The notes: generated by a model not told the origin, from the letters alone. A stretch of 64,000 nt of DNA from Monomorium pharaonis (GCF_013373865.1 NC_050470.1:3394373-3458372), one strand, 5' to 3'; positions 1-12,499 are shown, numbered from the stretch's first letter. A program made the numbers and translations.

Positions 1-59
1 AGCCATCGGGCATCGTACTCGCACGGCTGAAACCACATGAAAGATTTAAAACATCCAAC
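1..59 (-). other. start of an intron, nAChR alpha gene
   Basis: On the minus strand a donor (GTTGGA) begins at position 59, directly after the pre-TM4 exon. The rest of the window edge does not encode the expected TM4 segment. The TM4 exon, stop codon and 3' UTR should lie beyond the window at lower coordinates. Confidence 0.8.
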
Positions 60-260
60 CTGTCGACCACCATGGCGGCGAACTTCCAGTCGCTAATGAC
101 TTCGTCGTCCTCGTCCGCCTTTTTCATGCGGCTCGTGATGAACTGCAATTCCTTGAGAATTGTGTGAAGTTCCTTCTGCATGCCGCTGAGAGGCAACGAC
201 GCTGAAGTTTCCTCGACCGTCGACGGCCTGGTCGACAGCGGTGTACCATACGCCGACCTA
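60..260 (-). CDS. nAChRalpha6: nAChR alpha6-like subunit, exon for late cytoplasmic loop and pre-TM4 helix
   Basis: This exon encodes the end of the TM3-TM4 cytoplasmic loop of a cys-loop, acetylcholine-gated cation channel of the neuronal plasma membrane. Read on the minus strand it follows an acceptor ending TTTTACAG and ends at GTCGACAG before the donor GTTGGA. It is 201 bp: one base completes the previous codon, 66 codons follow, and two bases are left over. An early stretch, RPSTVEE, resembles the RPTTVEE that I recall from Drosophila alpha6. Next come ELHTILKELQFITSRMKK (the amphipathic MA helix before TM4), an acidic patch DEDDE, and the family signature DWKFAAMVVDR that leads into TM4. 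Loop length and RPSTVEE favour alpha6 over alpha7, which has a different loop as I recall it. Receptor family is near certain; the exact paralogue is about 70 percent. Confidence 0.95.
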
Positions 261-2308
261 CTGTAAAAGATCGTATAAATTATTACTCTCGAAGTTGTCA
301 CACGTTCTCCTCTCTCAAAACCAGCGGCGACAAAGCAAGTCGTCGACGGGGACATTTCGCATGAGATCGCCAGAGAGCTCGTGAAATTCTGGCTCTTCAA
401 AGCGTCAGATATAACGGCTGTTGTAATTATTAAAATAGTCTACCTCATATATAAGGTAATGCACAAAGTTCGTGCAAAGTCAAATATGATGAATACTGAA
501 AGTTCCGTACTTGATAATATGACTGCAAGACTATAAATTATTACGATAATTTACATTTGAGATTGACATTATGTATCGACATTATGTAATGAGATAGGAA
601 TCCATATATGTAATAAGACTATATTGTTAACGTCGGACTTATCCCAAGGGAGGAGTGGGTGAAATCAAAGAGAGATAGACGTAGTGAAAATCATGTACCT
701 GCGTCGTTGTGCGCAAGCGTGGCACATGGTTAGTAGGTACGCGCGGGGCGCGCGGTAGCGGGAGTGACTTTTGCACGTGCGCAAAATTGTCAAGATACAT
801 CAAGTCGCACCGTAATGTTTTCACCCTCTTCCGAGTCCAACTAGTAATATAGTCTTATTACATATATATGTAGGAATCTCGTTCTTCAACCAGATATTAA
901 TTGTGAATTATATGAAGAGTTTTTCACAAAAGCCAAACAAGAGTTAAAATTGCAGGAAACAGAAAACTCCTCTTCTTCAAATCGTTTATTGTATGGTACA
1001 TATTGTAATTTTTTTTTAAACATATAATAGATATAAGAACAAAGTTGTAAACTTTGATTAATATTTTGAAGACGCATTTAAAAGAAAAAGTAAAACAATA
1101 TTTGTTCTTGTGGAAATTTTATATTTAATTATCTATTAATATTTCTCGTTTTCTAATTTTGATTTAAATAGAACAGATTATGTTCGGTTTCTCGAACACA
1201 ATTGTTTACGATGTGATGACTTATACAGAGTGAGAATAATTTGACACCAAGTTTTTTCTTAATAAATTTGTTTGGTTCTTGCAGAAAATCCATCATATTT
1301 ATTTATACTTCTCTTAATTGATTTAATGCTTACGAAAGAGTATGGAATAAATGATTTTGTTTATTCAGATAATACGTTTGCAAGATATTTTTTCATAATC
1401 AAAAGTGCAACGTATAGTATATCTCAATATTTTTTCAACAATATGAGGAATTGGAAAATATTAAATCACGTTATGGATTTAAATTGGACCACTACGTCAG
1501 AAATCGGTTATCGAAGGTCCCGTAACGACGTGACAAAGAGGAGCGAAGAAGAGATGGAGAAGAAAATGGATTGCCCGGTGAAAATTGTCCGGCAAACCAG
1601 AGGCGATTATTGAAGGATCGAGCGAGAAAGATATCAGGATGGAAGAATATTTTGTTAACGGTTCGCGGAAACCGACCGACCGACCGACCGATAGGGAAGA
1701 AAAAAAGGACCGCAAAGATCTCGTGGGAAAACACGGAAATTCGGGTTCGGTAGATTGAGTCAGCCGTTTATCGAGATACGCGAAAATCTCGATATTCCAT
1801 TCCGGCGGCACAAACGTCGCGGCCGTTTTAAGCGACGGCCGACGGATTTCGAGGCGAGTGGATCCGCCTGCCCGTTCACACAGTTATCGCTGAGCAAACG
1901 TGACGTGTGCCGTTCTGTAATCATTCTGTGTGCGCAGAGTCTTCGATTTTCCTCCTCGGTAGAGCTGTAAAATAGTGCTGAGCGCTGCTCGAACACGCGA
2001 GGCTGAATTTACGTTCAGCAATGTGTATTTACTTGGAAACACGTGTCCGTGCATCTCGTTTTCATTCTCGACGCACTCGTTGCCGCCCGTTCAATCGCTC
2101 ACAATGGATTATTATATGCGTTTACGTCCGGTTTTCTCTCTCATTGCTCTTTCGCGAAATGGTATTAAAATTAACCCGACGCGGTGGCAGTAAAATATGA
2201 TTCCCGTTTTTCCACGAACAACATTCGCCCGTCAAACAATAGCCGGGCATTAATGGGGGGAAAAAAAGAGTGCAGCTAACTGAGAAAAAATGAATGGTGA
2301 GCTAGTAC
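261..2308 (-). other. intron of 2,048 bp between loop exons
   Basis: Donor GTACTAGC follows the exon ending at 2309, and the acceptor is TTTTACAG just before 260. The intron carries a short (ACCG)n tract at 1671-1691 and otherwise AT-rich sequence. The open frames near 1272-1996 overlap on both strands, lack recognisable domains, and look like chance. Confidence 0.85.
1671..1691. repeat. (ACCG)n tetranucleotide repeat
   Basis: Five tandem units of ACCG/CCGA are visible. In the transcript (minus strand) this reads as UCGG repeats. It has the same unit as part of the repeat at 54.5 kb. Confidence 0.85.
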
Positions 2309-2523
2309 CTTATATAACCCGAGGCAGGATTGGCGGCGCTGTTCCCATGGCGAAAATCATCATCGATGTCTAAAACGTTCGCCAGTAAACTCTTACTGCT
2401 CCTCTCCTGCAGCTCCAGCTCCTTCATCCGATTACTCATGAGAATGGTTTTCTTCGTGATCTTCTTGCCCGGCCGACTCATGCGCAACACACACGGCAGC
2501 CATTGTAGCAAGACTAATTTCAC
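2309..2523 (-). CDS. nAChRalpha6: nAChR alpha6-like subunit, exon for MX helix and proximal cytoplasmic loop
   Basis: The exon follows an acceptor ending CATGCAG and starts in phase 0 at GTG AAA TTA. It ends at ATAAG before the donor GTACTAGC (215 bp, 71 codons plus two bases). It encodes VKLVLLQWLPCVLRMSRPG, the post-TM3 MX helix that packs under the membrane. A basic stretch KKITKKTILMSNRMKELEL follows, then the motif ERSSKSLLANVLDIDDDFRH, which as I recall is strongly conserved in insect alpha5, alpha6 and alpha7. The tail GNSAANPASGYI joins the next exon through a split serine codon (AG|T). Drosophila alpha6 has QWLPWILRM as I recall; here the second tryptophan is a cysteine (QWLPCVLRM), a noticeable divergence. 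No stop or frameshift is present. Confidence 0.96.
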
Positions 2524-4198
2524 CTGCATGATCATCGAATTGTCTCGTTAAACTTTGTAACTACATCGCACATCGCGTATCGCCGCTCCGGTAAAAGTCC
2601 CTTCAGTTTGCGCAAAATCTCGCAACGAGGATGAAAAACGGTTCAAAAATTGGGCACAATTTTTTTAGAGTAGTATCCGCGTCATATTTAAAGTTTAATA
2701 CTCTCCAGGAATTTACAATATGTAGTTTAAGCCACGAACATTTTGCGATAAGCGTCTTAGGGATGCATCCCTTATTTTGAAAAAAAAACTTTCTAAAATT
2801 AAAATTACGAAAAATTCTCGAGTCACGATAGCTTTTCCATTCCATGCATATATGTACAATAACATTTTATACAAATACAAAATACGGGCATTTGGTAAAT
2901 GCATGCTTGTTTGAATTTAGAGTATCCAAACAATCCGCATGTGTTGACTTGCATGAAGAAACTTGCACTAACCGACTCTGGCACTGACCGCGAGTGAGTA
3001 CTAATACCTCGAAGGCATTTTAACCTTCCAAGAAAGTACTGTTTTCATTACTGGTAACTACACTGCGAAGCTTACCGTGCAAAACGCACTGTTAATTACG
3101 TAAAGTTACGTAAAGTACATTACACGCAAAGGAATTTAAATTATGCCGTTTACACTGACAGAAAAGAATGCTTGATTCAAATACATATTTATTTGAATTA
3201 AGCATTCTTTTCTGTCAATGTATAGAATTAAATAATATTAAGACAAATAAATTTGATAATTTAATACAGACATTATTTATTAAGTGTATCAAGATCCGTT
3301 TTGATCGCAAAATGGCATTTTTTCTCATTTGTTGCGTTACTTTATATATCGATTTAATAATCAACTTATTAAATTGCACTGCATTATTTTGAGCTCATAA
3401 AGCTTCTAATTTTCATAGTAATATTTCCACTTTCTTTAAATAACAAAATTAAAAATTGAATTACATAATTTGACCATTTTATTATAATTATCTAAACATT
3501 TCCTTGAAAATAATAAGATTTCTAAAATAAATGTGATACGCTTCAACAATTGCATTTTATTATCGCGATTATAAATTATATTGTTTAAATTATACAATTT
3601 CGAAATTACTGCTTATTCCATTATGAAGCATAATAGAAGGCAATTAAATTTGTAACAATTTTGATATAATGCACTACAGCAGTGACGAAAAACACGTGTA
3701 ATCTCGGCTGATGTATTTAGTTAAGCAGCTTATTCCTCTATGTGTCTAAAATGATTAACATTTATTCAAATAAAATATTTTATTACGACTAAATTATTTT
3801 TAAGAGCAAATTGAAAAAATCCAACTGCATAGTCCTAGATTTAATTAAATTTCTTTTGAGTTGGTGTACATACGCAATTATACAAAAAATACACGATAAA
3901 CATGTCCGTGGGTAGAAAATGTACAAAGAGGAGGATGTGATTATAATGATTACCCTTATCAACGTTTATTAGCGTTTATTTATTTATTAATGTTTATTTA
4001 GTTATTAGAGTTATTTCATTCAAAATTACTTTGGTGACAAATTACCGTTGTTTATTTCAACTTGGCATCATTAATAATACACGCTACATTTATCGCATTC
4101 ATTACGTATTATTTGATACTGTTATTTATCGTTAATTAGAGCTAACTATATGTATATAGAGCTAACTAACAGTTATATTTGAATGTATATTTTCTTAC
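2524..4198 (-). other. intron of 1,675 bp between TM3 exon and loop exon
   Basis: The donor is GTAAGAAA after the TM3 exon and the acceptor is ATCATGCAG. The intron is AT-rich, has no supported coding frame, and contains the strong hairpin at 3151-3222. A direct repeat, TAGAGCTAACTA, occurs twice at about 4137-4169, a few tens of bases downstream of the donor. Confidence 0.85.
3151..3222. repeat. near-perfect 72-nt inverted repeat (hairpin; miniature TA-flanked element or small-RNA precursor)
   Basis: The left arm is 3151-3183 and the right arm 3190-3222, separated by a 6-nt loop (CATATT). The arms match at 31 of 33 positions; the two exceptions lie near the base and near the loop. Each arm begins with TA and then CACTGACAG or its CATTGACAG counterpart. 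This fits a tiny palindromic Tc1/mariner-type MITE with a TA target duplication. The length and near-complete pairing would also fit a hairpin RNA. It lies in the intron just upstream of the loop exon. Structure is certain; identity is open. Confidence 0.85.
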
Positions 4199-4308
4199 CC
4201 AATTTGGCATCACGTATCTATCGGGTGATCTGTGATGATAGTTGAGCACCAAAACGGTCAGCACGACGCTGCTCGCCACCATGAACATGATGCAATTGAA
4301 GTATGATC
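4199..4308 (-). CDS. nAChRalpha6: nAChR alpha6-like subunit, TM3 exon
   Basis: The exon starts after CTCGATTCAG and ends at TGG before GTAAGA (110 bp). Its first two bases, GA, complete a glycine codon whose first G comes from whichever TM2 exon is used. It encodes SYFNCIMFMVASSVVLTVL, the start and body of the third membrane helix, then VLNYHHRSPDRYVMPNW, which enters the cytoplasmic linker. FNCIMFMVASSVV and LNYHHR are hallmarks of insect alpha5-alpha7 subunits. The segment SPDRYVMPNW differs from the TADIHEMPPW I recall from Drosophila alpha6, so a diverged orthologue or a lineage-specific paralogue is possible. The split glycine matches, by my recollection, the site of the spinosad-resistance change G275E in thrips alpha6. 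Confidence 0.96.
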
Positions 4309-5411
4309 CTGAATCGAGGTATTCCCGAAAATCCCCGAAGAAAGAATACAAAAAAAGCGATTAGTCACGGAAATGGCGTCGATCGACGCAGTGAGCAGCG
4401 CTCACGTTGAGAATGAAAGATTATTCCTTCTGGATTCTCTTAACTCGGCTCAGATCGTAATCGTCTTCGCTCGTGAAAACCCTTCCTACTTGATATCCTC
4501 CATCTCATTTTTGCTCGGCATACATATTCAATAATCTTTCATTCGCTTGTATGAGTGCTCGCGCGTTTCCGGTGCACGTGAAGAGGCTCAAAAATTCAGA
4601 CATCGGGAGAATGTTCGTGTCGGAAATAATTTAACGCGAAGCGCGCTTTAACAAGCATTTGAAAGGATAACGTCATTCTTTAAATATGCAATTTTCACAG
4701 ATTTCCTGATGTTATATTTAACGAACAAGATTGTGCTTTCAATTCATTCGAGCCACTTGGAATGTTACAGTTACGCCTTTTGTCTATTTTCTGTATTTCT
4801 CGCACGTGCATTAGTCCTCCTTATTTTCATCTGGTATCGAAGAGAACCTGAAACCGGTCTCCCTGATTTCTTTATATCAGTAAAAAGCACAGTAAATAAT
4901 ATACTCGGAACATTCTCCAGATGCGGCTAGAATTCGAGCCTCTCTGTGCGAGTGAAGACACACACGCCACGATGACACACTCGCAGTCACAACACACAGT
5001 AGTTCAGTGCCATCCGAATGGATCTGTCACGGAATCGACTCTTGCGACTCACACTCGAGGTGAAAGTTGAGAAAGAAACAATAGACAGCAAAACAAGCAT
5101 ATTATTATTTAATAATATAATAATTGGGACAGACAACATAGCTAAAGGTAAAAAGCACACACACACACACATATATATAAGTAAGAATACAGCATGCACT
5201 ACATCCAGCAACAAAAATATCTATAGGGCACGACGAAGACGTCTACGAGATGTTCTTTGGAACGTCTCTCTTACGCGGTTTTCGCTCTTGTGCTGTTTGG
5301 ACAGGCAATTAGAAATATATCTAAGGGATGTGTCATAAACATACCCGAAGATATGTTCTAATTTTTTAAAACTGCCCTTTAGATATCTCAGTTTTCTCTC
5401 AGATATTCTCG

Positions 5412-5432
5412 ATATAAGTCTAAGACTTATAT
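5412..5432. repeat. short perfect palindrome
   Basis: Two 10-bp arms (ATATAAGTCT and its complement) flank a single central A. It may be chance in AT-rich sequence. Confidence 0.6.
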
Positions 5433-6113
5433 TTCACTCATCTAATGGGGTTTTAACATTTTCAGAATTTCTACAGGATACATCGATACGCGTAACCCAG
5501 TTCACCTGCTGAAGTTACGCTTAAGTCAGCGTTTCTCATTTTCGCCAGAAACGGTGAAGGGTAAACTTACGTACGTCAGTTTTCTGGTGTTAGATAAGCG
5601 AAAATAAGAAAATTGAGAGTAGAATGTACTTACTTGCGCACGGAGTACATGTAAGAAAAGGAGGAAGCAATGGTGTGTTGCGCAGAGAAATTGGCGACGG
5701 AGAGAAAACGCTTACACTATCATGCAGCTATCGAAAATGCAATTTTACCGAAAATGCACACAAAAGCCGTCTTGCGGTTTGCACACAAACCTACGGTTTG
5801 TCATCGACACGCGCAAATCTAATAATATTTTAACGTAAAAGTACACAGGGATGCATATATCGTGAGAACGTTTAAGCTGCGGTTAAGACTACGCACTACG
5901 ATCAGATGGGATGTAGTTCATCTCTCGACTTTTATTATTAACGCGGCTACCTTGTGTCATCACGATTAGCACAGAATTCCTCAAGAAAGTTGTCTTGAAG
6001 CGTTGGGGTTCTATTGTAATCGAAGCTCACTTCGATCGCAAGTGGTATTACACATGCATTGGATGCTAATTAATATATACCTATTTCTATTTTTTTAAAT
6101 ATTATTTTTGTAT

Positions 6114-6134
6114 TATATATATATATATATATAT
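6114..6134. repeat. (AT)n microsatellite
   Basis: An uninterrupted run of about ten AT units. Confidence 0.9.
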
Positions 6135-7371
6135 CGGTTAACAATACGAGAGAAGTTTATCTCCTCCCTTCCATAACAAAAATAATGATCCCTCAACATT
6201 CATTAAAGTTGCGTGATACATCCAATCAATCTTAAGATTTCTTTAATGTTTCATTAACACGTCTGTCGCTTCACGGTGCTGGTTAGTTGAAACAGAAAAC
6301 AGTTTGTTGAAATAGAAAATAATAGCGGAAATATTTATATAAAAGATGTAGCTATAAAAAAATACCATTCAAATAATATTTGTTATAGATGCATGCTTTA
6401 AATAAATATTTTTATTGAATCTATTTCAATTCTTTTCCAGCATTATTCATTAAAACTGCTTTGTGCGAAACTTGACGTTTTCCGGCGCCACGCTGTAAAA
6501 TATTCTATTCTCATCCTCCCTCGGATTACCTTTTTTTTAAAGTAGATCCAAGCCTCTCGGTTTAGGACAGAGCAACGTAGTATCGCGCGGATGCGAAACG
6601 TTTCTCGCAAATTAAAGATTTTCGAGTGATACATTTTAATTTGTCTCATCGCTGATTACGACAAATGCAGTTGAATATTTAAACTTCTCCTTTCTGTAAT
6701 CACAAAGATTCGCTCATAATCCTAATTACAGGTCTTCTAACTTTCCCCCTAAATTATCGGACCGCCATAGCCTGGCGGGCGTATTCGAAATGCTGCATTA
6801 AAGTAGAGACTCGCAAGTGACTCCGAGTCGAGGCGCGCGCGAAAATAAAAAGGAAGAACGAGAGAGCTTCAAGTGGTGGCGAATAAAATGCTAAAAGGGT
6901 TGCCTTTTTAACTTCTCGTGTTATCTCGACGGCTATGTTTAACGGCTCCATAAAGCCCGGCACGAGCGTCTTTAGGCTGTGATTAATCGCCGTGTACGAA
7001 AGCGGCTATCTTCTCTTGTGCCTTTATTAATGGATCCTTAAGATTCACCTGCCATTACGTAGCAGCTGTATATTTATGACATTTCGAATTGCTTAATCCT
7101 TTCATTGATCGTTCACTGGAAACTCGATCTATCATGAAAGTAAAATTGCTTGATTAATTTATAGGAACGGAAGCTGGATGAGATGTAGGGACTTACAATT
7201 GTAAAGATATGGAATATCTTTATCTAACAGTGTTGTATTGTTTTCATTATAAATCCAAGATAAATTGTTATATCTAGAATTCAGTACGAAGATTCAGAGT
7301 ATTTTCTGTTTAGTGCGCTGTAACAGTTTCATTAAATTATTGATTGATTATGACTTAATTGAGAGCGCATT

Positions 7372-7419
7372 TCTCTCTCTCTCTCTCTCTCTCTTTCTTT
7401 CTCTCTCTCTCTCTCTCTC
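7372..7419. repeat. (CT)n microsatellite with TTTC interruption
   Basis: Two CT runs are separated by TTTCTTT. In the transcript it reads as a GA-rich purine tract. Confidence 0.95.
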
Positions 7420-8148
7420 ATTGATGGCTGCTTATATATATTTATCGATGGAAACATTCTATATTTTCATAAACAAATTTGTTTTTCACGGATATTAGAT
7501 CGAACAATGCATTCTCCGGAATTAAACATGACGTGGCGGTTTTCATATTAATGCAGCATGAAGGAAATATTATATATTTCAGCAAAACTGCCGGTACGTG
7601 CAACGTCATAGTTAGCAATATTTATTTCAAATATTTGTTTCATATGCGCGCACATGAACAAATATGCACTGAGTTTGCGGACAAAAATTACGTGCATAAT
7701 GCAAAGCGTGAAAATCATTTCATTCCTAGCTTTATTAACAGGCTCATCCGGTTGTTCGACTCGATTGTAGCAAGTCCGAAAATCTTTACAAAATATAATC
7801 TGACTTCGGCTTCGTATGTGCTTTATTTCAACCGTCATATGTGCTCCAATTTAATTATATCCGATGAAATAGCTGACGTCGTCGAATTTCCAACTGACAG
7901 ATAGGTCGTAATTTAAATTATTCCAGCGAATTAATTAGTTATTACATGCGTTGCAACGCCGAACCGGTTAATGTGATGGTTAATGCAGAATTTACGAATC
8001 ATTGTAATGAACGTCGATGTTTCGCCGCTCTACAAAATAATTTGGCGAGAAAACAAACAATAATAACATGTGATTGATAAATTGAAGAATCACGTTTTTA
8101 CCAAGGTTTTTACGTTGTAGACGTAGAGTTATAATAGAAAAGCCTTAA

Positions 8149-8633
8149 AAATCTGGCATTCTATGGTACATTCATTTTTCGGAGTTGTAATGTTTCAGAG
8201 AATGTAAAAAAATTGAAATAAATAATTATTTTTCAAGAATTATATTCAAATTACGAAATAATATGTTACTGAAGGGGGGAGGAAAATTTTAAAAACATAA
8301 TATAAAAAGTAGAATTAAAAAAATCTTTTTTTTCAACGCTGACCCGACACAGTCTTTAATTGCGATTTATAATTCCGGCACGTTAAGAGTTTTATAAGCG
8401 AGAATAACTTTTGAATAGCTTATTGAAGAGACGCAAGAGTGGCAATTTAAAATTCTTTCCATTTTCTACGGCTTTAGTTAATTTCCATGAATGTATATTC
8501 ATTTAATTTCTTCAGTAACATATGATTTCGTAATTTGAATATATAATAATTTTTGAAAAATAATTGTTTATACAATATTGCAACTATGAAAATTTAACAT
8601 ACAAAATAAAATTACCATTACCCCAGATTTTAG
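8149..8633. repeat. fold-back (long inverted) repeat, about 485 bp
   Basis: The core arms are 8221-8274 and 8510-8565 and match with only a few differences. They share blocks such as CAAATTACGAAAT and ATGTTACTGAAG. Weaker similarity extends outward to AAATCTGG (8149) and its complement near 8633, so each arm is about 125 bp. The spacer is about 235 bp, has no long open frame, and is unrelated to the arms. It looks like a non-autonomous fold-back or MITE-type element; no target duplication was identified. Confidence 0.8.
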
Positions 8634-11600
8634 GTATATAAACATTACTTCAACAGAGAGTTTCTATTCGTGTAACCACTGATACTGTTTACATCATCGA
8701 TACCATATTTCTAAAGAGTTATCGTGAAACTGTTTTATAAGGACTCGAGTTTCATAATAACGAATTTAACGTTTTTTAAACAAATCTTTTTTGAATATAA
8801 TTACATTTTTATTTGATTCATCAGTCTCAACGCGATTTAATGTATTCATGAACATTTTAAATTCCAATTTTTACGTAACGTTATTTTACACTTACGTACA
8901 ATATTTTATGATATATTTTATAATTTTTTACGGAATAAAGTAAGTATCGAATTAATATTGGATTAATTTGTTAATATATCGGATATTACAAAGTAACCAA
9001 GATTGTCGACGCGCGGAAGAATTAATTTTCATCCCTGTTCAGTGTCATACTTGCGTAAACGATCGATTCTGGATAATTGTCGATAAGGTGTGTTGCTCGT
9101 AGCAACATCTCACATTTCCGTTTTGTAGAATTGCCGTTAAGTACTTCGAATGTAGTCTACTTGCAGGAGCTAATTAATTTCATTATCGACGCTCGTTTTA
9201 CTCTTTTTTGGTTCCGTAAACCAGTCCAAGGTTCTTGTTCATTTCGTTTCCCGGATACATTTCCTTTCATCGAAGGCGCTCTTTTTCCTATCCCTTAATT
9301 ACTTCGAGTGACTTGCCGATAAAATAATTCGTTCATTACTTTATCTATCTATTCCTCCATTTATCTATCTATTTTTTTATCTATCTTTTTATATATCTCT
9401 CCATGCGTGTGTCTTGTCAAATTGCAACTATCACTTTTTTATTACGAGCTTTACGTCTCTGTTCTGCGCGTCCAGTTTTACTACTTTACTCAATTTCAGC
9501 ATTTACGTGCGACTTGCGAAACTGGTCCTTGGTTACTTGGAACGACCGGTTTTATCGATACTACGAACGCTTACCCGCATTTTACTTCTCTCTTTCGCTG
9601 ACATTATCTTACTCCCCCGTTTTCGCCTAGGCATTTCCGAGCTCATCTTATTAGACATGAATTAACAATAAAACTGCCTCACTACTTCGATGATCGCGTA
9701 GATAGTACTTATTTCTTTTTTTACCATTTATTTCCATTTCATATCCATTTCATGTCGCCTATTTCATATTCTAAATGTAACTTATAAATTGTACTCGTAT
9801 CACATTGAATTATAGTGAAATTAGTCTAGGTGCTTATTCAACATAATTTCATATATTTTTCTAATTTCAACAGTGATGTCAAATTTTACAAGAGACGTAC
9901 AGAAGTAGTAAATTTCGTCACCATCACTTTGAACGCTTAATAATCGCACTTAATAATCGTTATTGAAAGTTGCACTTTTCGAGGAAGAAAATATTACGGA
10001 GAATTATCGGCGATATTATTGCGTTTCCTGATTGCCGGCAGCATTCCGATTTTCTTTATGACAGCCACCGTTAATTGCTGTTCTTCTACGATGTCATTTT
10101 ACGAAGTTACAACTACCTCCATTCTCAAACTTACCAGCATTTGGGTGACTTGGTCTCTGGCTTGCATCGCCCCTTGATCGCTCGGTCTCGATTTTATTCC
10201 GCTTTTGGGAAAGTATTTTTACATCGTTCCGGCATAATGTCGTTTACAGAGTCGCGGAGAGAGTTTTATTCCTGCAGATGACTACTGCGAGTTTTAATAT
10301 ACTTGCAGTGTCCTTTGACGCTTCTGGAGAACAATTGTTCTCATTACATCGCCAACTGCCATTTGCTCGTTTTCTAATCACCAATCTCGTCATAGGGACA
10401 CTCGGCTTTTCCATTATTTTCCCTCTCATCATCTCTCTCCGCGCCCGTCTTACATTACGCCTCGTTATTTGCTCGATTTTCACTCGCGACGTCACGCAGG
10501 ACCCCTCTTCCGTTTTCTCTCGTCGACAGTGCACCTTGGCGTCTACGAAATGAAGGAAAATACCCGATTGCATTTAAGGATCTCTCCATAATATTTTTAC
10601 TCGTTTTCCATTACTTTTCAATTACTCCGAGCGGTCATGTGCACACATTCGTAGGAAATGCGCGTTTCTTCCTTTTGCTTTTCATAAATGTCGCTTCTCA
10701 TTCCCGCGTTTCCTTTTTCTTCTTGTCCACTGCCATGCACTGCCTCGTTTTCACCGTTTTATACGTATCGTCGGTACGTTTTGTAGTCGCCTTTGATTAC
10801 TGCGCGCGTTGCGTTTATGACCACCCGGCCACGTGCGAACGCTCTTTTACGTCTTTCGACTTTTGTGCAAGTTATGTGGACTTTCCGCCTCCGGTATTTC
10901 CGAGGGAAATTCTGAAACGTTTCTTTCTAAATCGCGTCATTTACAGCCTCGTATTTCGTACTTCGGTCGCCATATCTTTGTCAACGGATCGGATTATTTA
11001 TGTAGTTTGCTTGTATTTTCTCAGTCAGAGTGCAAACTCGCGGCGAATGAAAAGTTCGGAGGGAGAATGTCTGAAAAGTGTGATGCGAGGTGTCGAAAGA
11101 GGACTATTATAAAGATTGCTCTCTTGCGATTTCACGTCGAAGTCCCGCTGCAATATTACTCCCGATTCTGACTTCCTCGTAAGTTCTCGATCCGAGCATC
11201 GCAAGCTTCTCCTTCCCTCTCTTTCTCTCTCGTGAAAACTTCTCTTCTTAAAATAACTCCTTCAATAACAAAGAAGTCGACTCGTATCGTTCGATCTTTG
11301 TGGAAACGGTTGCAATTTTATCCTATGAGAATGCATGAGAGAGAAGTAAGTCATGATGAGAGAGGAGAAAGGAGAAATCGTCGACTCATTGTGCAGCCAC
11401 GAAGAACGGGGAATAAAGTAGCGAACGTTCTCGCTGGGTACGGCGTTCGTCAAAGTTGCATGATACTCGGAGACTGCGGCAGGTCGTTTCGTAGCGAGAA
11501 TACGGAAAAAGAAAGCGCGAAAAAAGAAGAAACACGGGAAGAAATTGTAGAAACCCGCATGGTATGGTCGAGCAGCTCTCAAACTGCCCACTTGCTGCAA

Positions 11601-12496
11601 TTGATTTCTTCGATCGACTGGAAGAATTACGAAGTTACGATGATAAACGTATCGATGCATTATCTGCTGTTAGTATTTGTCTAGGTATTTCTTGTGGACA
11701 AAAATAGGCTTTTCATCGATGAGACCGACTAATTTATAACTATTATATATAATTGACGTAAATAGATGCCTCGTTATTAAATGTTTACATCGTAACTGAG
11801 ACATTAAATGAAAGAAATTAAATATAAAAGAAATTAGAAAGATATAGATACGACGTGACAATTTATAATTTTCTGATATCTCGTATACTGTCTTCGGACT
11901 GACAATACTTCCAGTACATAGATTACTATTTACTCTGACGTTGGCAATTAAATCGTTAGATATTACAGACTTCTGTCTACAGACCGTCGAGAGTCTCTGC
12001 TTCACACGATGGCCATTGTGGCTGGCAACGACGTAGCCTCGTTTCGTTTTGTCGCGTAGGTGGATGTTAGCGACACACACACACATACCTATACGTAGAG
12101 ACATTTAAATAAGTCACATGCGAGTTCTCTTACGATTTTTATCAGTATCGTCCACCTGTCGGTAGCTTGCGCTTTTGTGAGCGTACGTGGTCGATGGCTA
12201 CGTGCGGAGGTGTAAATAAATAAATCACGTTGAACGCTATACGAGTTTCCGCAGCATTGTTGCTCCATTGTGCCTTGCGTCTGCGATGCCACTATCGTTA
12301 CCAATAGTAATTCTTTCAGCGCATTATTTAAATCGAGTAATCCAGTAGATAGGTATTTGCGAGCAGTGAAAAAGTTCCGAAAAAGTTGCCATGTCAGATG
12401 TTTACTGCTTCGTAGCAGATATTTAAAGTATAATTACAAAAAGATAACTATTTTTTTAAGGTCACAAGTAAGAAGAGAAGAAGGAGAAAAGAAAGC

Positions 12497-12499
<3 letters not shown>

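Noticed and set aside
1..60. A 40-nt intron ending TGGTTTCAG with the coding sequence continuing
   Set aside because: Too short for an insect intron, and the following sequence does not encode TM4.
10639..11171. Overlapping plus-strand frames of 157 and 112 codons with hydrophobic start
   Set aside because: Two frames are open over the same bases, reflecting local composition. Nothing recognisable.
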